Source of the DNA: Oceanospirillaceae bacterium
GTDB taxonomy: Bacteria > Pseudomonadota > Gammaproteobacteria > Pseudomonadales > Litoribrevibacteraceae
Direction: 5' to 3'
NCBI GenBank assembly: GCA_015665455.1
Contig: JADFAD010000001.1
Span: 620,001 to 684,000, forward strand
Length of the DNA: 64,000 nt
This document shows, in pieces, positions 42,230 to 49,485 of the stretch (the stretch's first letter is position 1; every line of letters begins with the position of its first letter). Position numbers and translations under genes: made by a program. The notes below the pieces were generated by a model. It worked only from the letters and a program-made list of their open reading frames with translations. It searched no databases and was not told the origin of the DNA.

Positions 42230-43684
42230 ATGTCTACAAATACGCTTGATCAAGAATATCTTGCCAAACGGCAGTTGAAAAAGGGCAGCGCTGGTTGGTT
42301 GTTGCTTGCTGGTTTGGGGGTCTCTTACGTGATCTCAGGTGACTTTGCTGGTTGGAACTTCGGTATTGCAGAAGCCGGTTGGGGAGGCTTTGCCATTGCT
42401 GCTGCATTGATGGCGTTGATGTATTTTACTCTGGTGTTGTCTTTGGCTGAAATGTCTGCGGCCATCCCTGCATCGGGTGGGGGGTACAGCTTTGCGCGTC
42501 AGGTGATGGGGCCAGCGGGGGGGTACCTCACCGGCCTCGCTATTTTAATTGAATACGCATTAGCGCCAGCAGCCATTGTCATATTCATTGGTGCAGCGGT
42601 AGAAGAGCTTCTCGGTATTAATGGCCCCATGGTGTACGCCGCCTTTTATGGTGTGTTCATTATCGTTCATTTGTTAGGTGCCGGTGAGGCTCTGAAGGTA
42701 ATGATGATCATTACTGCCATGGCGATTTTTGCCATCATCGCGACGGCAGTTTCGTTATGGGGCAGCTTTGATTCAGCCAACTTATTTGATATCGCTGTGA
42801 CTGACGCTGCGGGCGCTTCAGAGTTCATGCCGTTCGGTTGGTATGGCGTGTGGGCGGCATTACCGTTTGCAATGTGGTTGTTTTTAGCGGTTGAAGGCGT
42901 GCCATTGGCAGCAGAAGAAGCCAAGAACCCAGCGAAAGACGTACCTAAAGGCATCATTGGTGCAATGGTCTTCTTATTGGTAACGGCTTTGTTGGTTGTG
43001 TTTTTACTGGCGGGTTCTGCTGGGGCTGAGGTGATAGGCAAAAGTGCTGTGCCATTGGTGGATGCCTTGAAACTGAGCGGTAATGAAAATTTAGCGACAG
43101 TCGTTAATGTACTTGGGCTGGCTGGTTTGATCGCTTCATTCTTCTCAATAATTTATGGCTACAGTCGTTTGGTGTTTGCTCTGTCTCGTGCGGGGTATCT
43201 GCCAAAGTTTTTATCGCTGACCAGCAAACGCAAAGCACCGACTTGGGCGTTGGTTGTACCGGGTGTGTTTGGGTTTATTGCATCATTGAGCGGTGAAGGT
43301 GATTTGATGTTGGCCATGGCGGTTGTTGGTGCGACCATTTCTTACGCATTGATGGCCCTGAGCCACATCTTGCTTCGAATTAAGCAACCTGAGTTGCCAC
43401 GTCCGTACAAAACACCGGGTGGAGTGGTAACTTCTTCCATCGCTTTAATTTTGTCTGTAGTTGCGTTAACTGGGGTGTACGCTTTTGACCCTCGCGCGTT
43501 CAACTACACCATTGTTTTGTATGTAGTGGGCGCTTTGTATTACTTCTTCTACAGCAAGAATCACTTGGTGGCGAAAACAGCAGAAGAAGAGTTTGAAATG
43601 CTGGCTATAGCAGAAAGTAACTTATATTCAGCCGATGATGCTTATAAGAATGAAGCGACGGTCTATGGCGCTAAGGTTAGTTAG
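42230..43684 (+). CDS. eat: Ethanolamine permease (APC family, TIGR00908-type)
   Basis: A 484-residue inner-membrane protein with about 12 helices of the APC superfamily. The N-terminal LAGLGVSYVISGDFAGWNFG and SAAIPASGGGYSFARQVMGP are characteristic of the ethanolamine permease group. It would import ethanolamine for EutBC. AAAGGTGA precedes the start. The short eutBC-eat layout without shell-protein genes points to a microcompartment-free pathway. A terminator follows. Confidence 0.93.
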   Translation: MSTNTLDQEYLAKRQLKKGSAGWLLLAGLGVSYVISGDFAGWNFGIAEAGWGGFAIAAALMALMYFTLVLSLAEMSAAIPASGGGYSFARQVMGPAGGYLTGLAILIEYALAPAAIVIFIGAAVEELLGINGPMVYAAFYGVFIIVHLLGAGEALKVMMIITAMAIFAIIATAVSLWGSFDSANLFDIAVTDAAGASEFMPFGWYGVWAALPFAMWLFLAVEGVPLAAEEAKNPAKDVPKGIIGAMVFLLVTALLVVFLLAGSAGAEVIGKSAVPLVDALKLSGNENLATVVNVLGLAGLIASFFSIIYGYSRLVFALSRAGYLPKFLSLTSKRKAPTWALVVPGVFGFIASLSGEGDLMLAMAVVGATISYALMALSHILLRIKQPELPRPYKTPGGVVTSSIALILSVVALTGVYAFDPRAFNYTIVLYVVGALYYFFYSKNHLVAKTAEEEFEMLAIAESNLYSADDAYKNEATVYGAKVS

Positions 43685-43733
43685 TGTTTAAATATATGCT
43701 TAATTAAGTCTATTTTATTAAGGTTTTATAGAA

Positions 43734-43758
43734 ACGCCTGGTTTATCCAGGCGTATTT
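43734..43758 (+). terminator. Terminator hairpin after the eat permease gene
   Basis: ACGCCTGG and CCAGGCGT flank a 5-base loop, followed by ATTT. Confidence 0.7.
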
Positions 43759-43817
43759 AAAGCCTCGTTTTTAGCTATAGATCAAAACTCGGCATTATTT
43801 TGAACGCTCTCGTAACG

Positions 43818-44849
43818 TTAACTGGATGTTCTTTCTCTCATGAAGTCGATTTGTGTTAAATGTTCTTTAAGTAACTTTATTGATTCATTTTCAATTTGGC
43901 GAACTCTTTCATTGCTTAGGCTTAATTGATTAGCTATCACATTTCTTGTTTCTCCTAAACTCCTATTCAGACCAAACCTCATATTCAACACTTTTTTTTG
44001 TCTTTCAGAAAGAAATCCCAGTGCTTCATCCAAATAGTATTTATCATGCTCCCGATTGATGTAAGAATCTATTGGGGGACTCTGTGATTCAAGTGTGTCT
44101 TTAAACGGTACTTTTGCTTGCGGAGAAGGTACATCATAAGGTTGACCAAAATCTTCTATTTCTAATATTTCAGTTACTTTTTCAACTGGCATTTCAATTA
44201 TAGTTGCTAAGTATTTATATGATGGTTGTATACCGTGAATTCCTTTGTAATCTATGATGATGCTATGTAGCTTTGTTCGTATGCTATTTATGTGATAAGG
44301 CACCTTTATTATTGATCTATAATTACTGATTGCTTTACGTATGTAAGACTCAATCCACTGATAGGCGTAAGTTGAAAATTTGTAGTTTAACTCGGGTTTA
44401 AAACTGTCCATTGCTCTTATTAAACCCATTGATCCTTCGTGAATCAGCTCTGTAATTTGTATTCCCAGAGAATGGTTTTTATTTAGTTTGTATGCGATCT
44501 TCACTACAAGCCTAAGATTACGATCATGAATCTCATCTCTTATTGCGATAAGAGACTTTTCTAGCGCACTAAAAAAGGTAACCTTCTTCTTATTGATTTT
44601 TGTTTTTTGACTGTATAGTTCTTTAAGCTCTGCGAGCAATAAGGAGGTTGTAATAAAGCTGGATTCGTTCTGTGTAATTCTATTTTTTGAGTTTGAGAGC
44701 TTTCTATTAAGAAGCTCTTTCAATTCTATAAAATAGCTGAAAGCATTTTCTTCCTCTTTTTTTGTAAATACGCCTTGATTAGCTAAAAACCTTCTATAAA
44801 AACTCAGTGTGTCTTCAAGTTCGGTAAGAACACCCTGTTGATTTTTCAT
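43818..44849 (-). CDS. Sigma-70 family RNA polymerase sigma factor, group 2-like (RpoS/RpoH-like)
   Basis: A 343-residue protein. Region 2 is clear: DRNLRLVVKIAYKLN, ITELIHEGSMGLIRAMDSFKP and KFSTYAYQWIESYIRKAIS. Regions 3 and 4 follow, ending in FLSERQKKVLNMRFGLN and ANQLSLSNERVRQIENES. The primary-factor region 1.1 is absent and the sequence is divergent, with a Lys/Asn-rich N-terminal half, so this is an alternative factor. It might be related to RpoQ-like factors of Vibrionales, but I cannot decide. It is divergent from a MerR-type gene and the region is AT-rich. Confidence 0.88.
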   Translation of the reverse strand: MKNQQGVLTELEDTLSFYRRFLANQGVFTKKEEENAFSYFIELKELLNRKLSNSKNRITQNESSFITTSLLLAELKELYSQKTKINKKKVTFFSALEKSLIAIRDEIHDRNLRLVVKIAYKLNKNHSLGIQITELIHEGSMGLIRAMDSFKPELNYKFSTYAYQWIESYIRKAISNYRSIIKVPYHINSIRTKLHSIIIDYKGIHGIQPSYKYLATIIEMPVEKVTEILEIEDFGQPYDVPSPQAKVPFKDTLESQSPPIDSYINREHDKYYLDEALGFLSERQKKVLNMRFGLNRSLGETRNVIANQLSLSNERVRQIENESIKLLKEHLTQIDFMRERTSS

Positions 44850-44962
44850 AGCGTCTCTCCAATAGGTATTTAATCTACTTATTCGTTGTTTACGTATAAA
44901 TGGATTAATAAAGTTCGATTTTTAGTTAGACAAAAATTAGACGGGTGGAATAAGGGGCTGAT

Positions 44963-45895
44963 ATGTACTCTATAGGAACAGCAGCAAGATTAGCTGGGGT
45001 TAGTACTCATACAATTCGAGCATGGGAAAAACGGTATAATTTAAAGGTGTGTACGAAAGATAAGAATGGGCATAGACGATATTCTCGAGCACAAGTTGAT
45101 CATCTTATCTTATTGGTAAAGTTAACTCAGCAAGGTAGAAAGATCAGTGATATTGCTCATCTGTCTGTTGATGCTTTGAATTCGGAAGCGCTTGATAATA
45201 AATTTAAAAAAATTATTATTGATGATCCTGTGATATTAATAAAGGGACTGGCTCTAGAATCGATTGTAAAAAATAACATTCGGTCTTTTGATATTTTCAA
45301 GATACTTAAACTTACAGACGTATTAGATGAAATTAAAAAGCCTGATTTGATTTTGGTATCGGACGATGAAAAAAAGTCAGGTTATATCGGGGATGAAATA
45401 GCATTGATTAGTAAGCTATTTCCGCATTCGTCCATTGTTCTCTTTGCAGAAGAAGACAAAATTGAAGGCGTACTAGGTCAGAACCTGAGATTCTTGAGCT
45501 GCATAGCTTCAGAGCCAAATAGAGAGCTTGTAATAAATATTCTACAGGAAATAAAAAAACAAAAGCACTTGTATCTTTTTACTTTAAAAAAATCTGAGGC
45601 TACTTTAAAAAAAGTCAGAGCTCATATTACTCGCTCAGATGTTTCACCTAGGGATTTAAACAAGTGTATTAATCCGATATTTCAAATTGAGCCTGAATTT
45701 ATTGAGATTTTAAGTGAGGCTCTATCTAAGCTTTATGATTTGCGAAGTTACACTATACTCAACAAGCAATACTTGTCCGACATCCGCTTAAATCAGTTGA
45801 TTTTTGATTACGTAGCAGATGCTATAGAGTTGATTGAACCGTTAACTTCAATAGCCATTGAATCAGAAAGTTTGATGGCATCGTCTGATCAATAA
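44963..45895 (+). CDS. MerR-type transcriptional regulator with divergent C-terminal domain
   Basis: A 310-residue protein. The N-terminal winged helix-turn-helix reads YSIGTAARLAGVSTHTIRAWE followed by NGHRRYSRAQVDHL, as in CarA/LitR-like members. The roughly 220-residue C-terminal part is the size of the cobalamin-binding domains of CarH/LitR, but I do not see their DxHxxG motif, so B12-based light sensing is not supported. AAGGGG lies ahead of the ATG. It is divergent from a sigma factor and upstream of a TIGR01777 epimerase, both commonly found with LitR-type regulators. Confidence 0.85.
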   Translation: MYSIGTAARLAGVSTHTIRAWEKRYNLKVCTKDKNGHRRYSRAQVDHLILLVKLTQQGRKISDIAHLSVDALNSEALDNKFKKIIIDDPVILIKGLALESIVKNNIRSFDIFKILKLTDVLDEIKKPDLILVSDDEKKSGYIGDEIALISKLFPHSSIVLFAEEDKIEGVLGQNLRFLSCIASEPNRELVINILQEIKKQKHLYLFTLKKSEATLKKVRAHITRSDVSPRDLNKCINPIFQIEPEFIEILSEALSKLYDLRSYTILNKQYLSDIRLNQLIFDYVADAIELIEPLTSIAIESESLMASSDQ

Positions 45896-46103
45896 ATTGT
45901 TTAAGTCTTAAATAAAGCTTTTAACTAATTCGTACCATACCATAAAACCCTTCACTCTTTTTTATAAGATTTAGTGGTGATCATTTCGCTAGTTTACGTG
46001 TAAGAAAGTTTAAATTTAATCCTATAGGTCTTTATGATCTGATACTAAATAAGTTCCGTATATTAATAGCAGAGTAGTTTAGAAAGTTCCTGAGGCTGTG
46101 AAC

Positions 46104-46991
46104 ATGAATATTTTAATATCGGGAGGCACTGGGCTGATAGGTTCCTTGCTTTGCAGTAAATTGAAGAAAAAACATAGACTAACCATCATTTCAAGGAAAT
46201 CTTACATAGCTGACCGTGATATTACTTTTGTTAATAGTTTTGAAGAAATCCGTTCCGATGAGCATTTCGATGCCTGTATTAACCTAGCCGGTGAACCTAT
46301 TGCTCAAAAACGATGGTCGATGCGACAAAAGAACAATATTCTATCTAGTCGTCTAAATATGACAGAGGATTTCATATCCTTTTTTCGTAGGGTAAACAGT
46401 TTGCCGAGCGTATTCATCAGCGGTTCCGCCATAGGTTTCTATGGGATTGAGGACACCTCTGATAACGTCACGGAAGAAGGTTTAGGAGACCTAAGCTTTT
46501 CAAGTTCATTGTGCAGGCAATGGGAAGCGGCAGCAATGAAGGCTGAAAGCATGGGAGTCAGAACATGTTTATTAAGAACTGGGGTCGTTTTGTCTTTAAA
46601 TGGTGGTGCATTAAAAAAAATGATGCCCGCTTATAAATATTATTTGGGTGGCCCAATTGGCTCTGGCATGCAGTGGATGTCTTGGATTCATATATCTGAT
46701 TTAATTGGTATTATTGAATTTAGCTTGTATGAAAAAAGTTTGAGAGGGGCTATTAACTGTACTGCTCCTGAACCAGTAACCAACATGAATTTCTCTGCTG
46801 CACTAGGAGAGCAGCTTCATAGACCAACTGGATTTCGTATACCTGCATTTATAATTATTTTATTAATGGGCTCTATGGGACGTGAGTTGTTGCTTTCAGG
46901 AAAGAAAATATTACCTACTAAAATTTCTCGTTTAGGATATGTTTTTGAATTTAATGACATAAAGAGTGCATTAGAAGATTTGTGTAATTGA
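46104..46991 (+). CDS. TIGR01777-family NAD(P)-binding epimerase (YfcH-like)
   Basis: A 295-residue extended SDR. The nucleotide-binding motif is NILISGGTGLIGSLL, followed by CINLAGEPIAQKRWS, FISGSAIGFYG and LLRTGVVLSLNGGALKKM, all hallmarks of TIGR01777. The chemical role of YfcH-type proteins is unclear. I chose the ATG at 46104, which has GAGG at eight bases, over the GTG at 46098. In many gammaproteobacteria this family sits with photolyase, LitR and sigma-factor genes in light-stress clusters; here only three such genes remain. A terminator follows. Confidence 0.9.
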   Translation: MNILISGGTGLIGSLLCSKLKKKHRLTIISRKSYIADRDITFVNSFEEIRSDEHFDACINLAGEPIAQKRWSMRQKNNILSSRLNMTEDFISFFRRVNSLPSVFISGSAIGFYGIEDTSDNVTEEGLGDLSFSSSLCRQWEAAAMKAESMGVRTCLLRTGVVLSLNGGALKKMMPAYKYYLGGPIGSGMQWMSWIHISDLIGIIEFSLYEKSLRGAINCTAPEPVTNMNFSAALGEQLHRPTGFRIPAFIIILLMGSMGRELLLSGKKILPTKISRLGYVFEFNDIKSALEDLCN

Positions 46992-46997
46992 GTTTTT

Positions 46998-47024
46998 GTT
47001 AGGCTTCTTTATTCGAAGCCTAAC
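46998..47024 (+). terminator. Perfect 10-bp hairpin after the TIGR01777 gene
   Basis: GTTAGGCTTC and GAAGCCTAAC flank a 7-base loop, just after a T-run near the stop codon. Confidence 0.65.
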
Positions 47025-47181
47025 ACTTAGTGAATAAATTACTTCAAGTATTTATCGCATGTGTTCCACCGAAAGCACGTTCAATTTCCGTGAAATATTG
47101 TTTGATTAGACGGTTTTCACAGGGTTTAGGGCTAAAACACATAGCTAATTAGATTCATAGTTCAAAACAAGGACGTTTCGA

Positions 47182-47580
47182 ATGAGTTCAACAGTACCCG
47201 TACTACGCGTTGCAAGACCTACTGATCACCTTGATGACATCACGTCTATGTACATGGCGGGGTTGGATTTCCAGCTCCTTGCTGGTTTTAAAGAACATGC
47301 AGGGTTTGATGGCTCCATCATTGGCCATCCTGATCATAATTTTCATCTTGAGTTTACTCACCACTCTGGCACCACGGTAGGTAATGCTCCGACAAAAGAT
47401 AATCTTTTGGCCTTCTATATTCCTGATCGTAAGGAATGGACTGAACGCTGTGAAAAGATGATTCAAGCGGGTTTCAAAGGCGTCTCTTCTTACAACCCGT
47501 ATTGGGATGAAATAGGGAAAACCTTTGAAGACTTGGATGGGTATCGGGTCGTTCTACAGAATGAAGAATGGCTTCCCTAG
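47182..47580 (+). CDS. VOC-family protein (glyoxalase/dioxygenase fold)
   Basis: A 132-residue protein made of two beta-alpha-beta-beta-beta units. Markers are LRVARPTDHLDDITSMYM, HPDHNFHLEFTHH and the C-terminal DLDGYRVVLQNEEW. It resembles YycE-type VOC proteins; metal-ligand candidates are H and E residues in those strands. The catalytic role is unknown. An AAGGACGTTT ribosome binding region precedes the ATG. The gene stands alone. Confidence 0.87.
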   Translation: MSSTVPVLRVARPTDHLDDITSMYMAGLDFQLLAGFKEHAGFDGSIIGHPDHNFHLEFTHHSGTTVGNAPTKDNLLAFYIPDRKEWTERCEKMIQAGFKGVSSYNPYWDEIGKTFEDLDGYRVVLQNEEWLP

Positions 47581-47761
47581 TAAATTAATCAATATGCTAG
47601 CTAAAGGGTTTAGACAGTGGCTTGTTTCACTGAATGTCCTAACCCTTTTGCTCGTATTTTTCTCACGTTGATGTTCATCAAGTGGCGAATGCCATAACGA
47701 AATAGAATCTTCTTTACGCCTGACAGATTAATACCGAGCCGTCAGAAAAAGTTGGCTAACT

Positions 47762-48184
47762 TTACTTAGACAAATGTTTTGCTTCTCGAATCGACATACC
47801 AAACAAGCTCCGGAAGGTTCGGCTTAAATGTGCACTGTCAGAAAAGCCTGCGACGTGGGCCGCTTCTGTGGCGGATAGGCCTTTGGTAATGGCACCTACC
47901 GCGCAGATTGTGCGCCGCCAAAGCAGGTAAGGGCGCCAAGCTATGCCCATTTTTTCACTGAATAGATGTAAGAATCGGCTTTCTGATAGGGATAACTGAC
48001 TGGCTACTTCATCGGCTCGCCAACCGATGGGCTTGTGGCAATCCCCCGGCAGGCATTGATCCAAGTTGGTCAGCAGCTTTTCGATGCGTTTATTCGTTAT
48101 TCCGTTTGCTAGCGTGGTGTGGGCGTAGGTTGGTTTTATATCGAGCATTGTGTTTATGGCTGTTTGCGTCCAACGACGATCCAT
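47762..48184 (-). CDS. AraC-type DNA-binding protein lacking a sensor domain
   Basis: At 140 residues it holds essentially only an AraC DNA-binding unit: RADEVASQLSLSESRFLHLF and HVAGFSDSAHLSRTFRSLFG are the two HTH motifs. AraC regulators usually carry another 120-170 residues ahead of this. No in-frame start with a better ribosome binding site was seen upstream, so it is either a natural stand-alone DNA-binding protein or an N-terminally truncated gene. The target is unknown. Confidence 0.75.
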   Translation of the reverse strand: MDRRWTQTAINTMLDIKPTYAHTTLANGITNKRIEKLLTNLDQCLPGDCHKPIGWRADEVASQLSLSESRFLHLFSEKMGIAWRPYLLWRRTICAVGAITKGLSATEAAHVAGFSDSAHLSRTFRSLFGMSIREAKHLSK

Positions 48185-48528
48185 AAATGATGAGTATGCC
48201 TGGTTTGAACCAAACGGTGGGAAACATAAATAATCGCTTCTCTTATGGAGTAAAAATCAGTAGCTGAGCCTTTACAGCCTGACCCATAGTCGAACGTGTC
48301 TAGAACTGCATTTACATATTGGTAAATTGATTCAATGGTTCAGTCTTACATTAATCGCTGATAGCCAGTTTATTCAAGTATTTGAATATATCCAAATGCT
48401 AATCTATTCGGCATTGGAACGGGTGATCAGATGTTACTTCAAGCACGGGTTAACTTTTAACTCTCTAATAGATAGCACCTACTTCATTGAGTTTACACAA
48501 TCGAAATTCAACGAGCGGAGAATTACAC
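48185..48528. other. Intergenic region between the AraC-type and CDF genes
   Basis: No convincing gene is seen. It lies between divergent genes and should hold both promoters. A short open frame on the plus strand here is not protein-like and overlaps the CDF start. Confidence 0.4.
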
Positions 48529-49383
48529 ATGAGCCACAGCCATAATCATTCAAGTGATGGAAAATTAAGCTTCGCGGTGTTCATCAATATTCTTTTGACG
48601 ATTGCTCAAGTCGTTGGCGGGATAATGTCTGGCAGCTTATCTCTTATTGCAGATACGTTGCATAACTTAAGCGACGCTGGCGCCATTGTCGTCGCTATTG
48701 TTGCTAGACGCATAGCCAATAAGTCAGCAAATAAAACAATGACTTACGGTTATAAGCGTGCTGAATTAATAGGGACATTAGTAAACAGTACATCTTTAAT
48801 TTTAGTGGGCTTGTACTTGATCTATGAAGCCATTGGAAAGTACTTTAACCCAACGCCGATTGATGGTTGGATCGTACTCTGGGTAGCAGGCATTGCATTG
48901 GTTATAGACATTGCAACGGCGGTATTAACGTACTCTGCGGGCGCTAAAAATAACATGAATATTCGTGCTGCGTTCATCCATAACGTCTCGGATGCGATGG
49001 CATCGCTTGTTGTGATCATCGCCAGTTTGCTGATTATTTTCTTTGAGCTATACATCTTTGATGTCATTGCTACGATCGGCATATCGGTTTATGTCATCTA
49101 TCACGGCAGTTTGCTTATGAAAAAGTGCATCATGATTATCATGCAAGCCGTACCTGACTCAATTTCTGTAGAAGAAATTCAGAATGCCTTAGAAGCAGTG
49201 GAGGGCGTGCAATCAGCAAAGCACATTCATGTATGGCAGTTGGAGGACGAGCGAGTTTTCATGGAGGCACACTTAGTTTTGAACAGTGATAATCAGGAGG
49301 CGGTTAAGGTCCAATCTCGCTCTATTCTTGAGGAAACGTTCAACATATCTCACGCCACGTTAGAAACGAGAACGGTTGGATAA
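48529..49383 (+). CDS. Cation diffusion facilitator (CzcD/ZitB-type metal exporter)
   Basis: A 284-residue inner-membrane protein with six helices, opening with a His-rich MSHSHNHSSDGK. The transport-site HxxxD motifs are visible: LIADTLHNLSDAG in helix II and AAFIHNVSDAMASL in helix V. The C-terminal cytosolic domain contains HIHVWQL. It would export Zn2+ or a similar ion in exchange for H+. The ATG at 48529 has GGAG nine bases upstream. A strong hairpin follows. Confidence 0.93.
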   Translation: MSHSHNHSSDGKLSFAVFINILLTIAQVVGGIMSGSLSLIADTLHNLSDAGAIVVAIVARRIANKSANKTMTYGYKRAELIGTLVNSTSLILVGLYLIYEAIGKYFNPTPIDGWIVLWVAGIALVIDIATAVLTYSAGAKNNMNIRAAFIHNVSDAMASLVVIIASLLIIFFELYIFDVIATIGISVYVIYHGSLLMKKCIMIIMQAVPDSISVEEIQNALEAVEGVQSAKHIHVWQLEDERVFMEAHLVLNSDNQEAVKVQSRSILEETFNISHATLETRTVG

Positions 49384-49412
49384 GGAATGATCGTTGATAA
49401 CGAGATAAACAC

Positions 49413-49442
49413 TTTGTGCTAATCCATATGGATTAGCACAAA
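49413..49442. terminator. Perfect 13-bp hairpin between the CDF gene and cti
   Basis: TTTGTGCTAATCC and GGATTAGCACAAA flank a 4-base ATAT loop, about 30 bases after the CDF stop. The A/T arms suit termination in both directions. Confidence 0.75.
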
Positions 49443-49485
49443 AGCGATCAGCACAGAAAAGGGTGAGCAACGAAAAGGAGCAGGT

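Noticed and set aside
44963-45895. Light-sensing cobalamin-dependent LitR/CarH-type regulator
   Set aside because: The N-terminal domain fits but I do not see the DxHxxG cobalamin motif in the C-terminal part, so it was named only as MerR-type.
48327-48545. A short plus-strand open frame ahead of the CDF gene
   Set aside because: It lacks a ribosome binding site, has no protein-like pattern and overlaps the CDF start in another frame.
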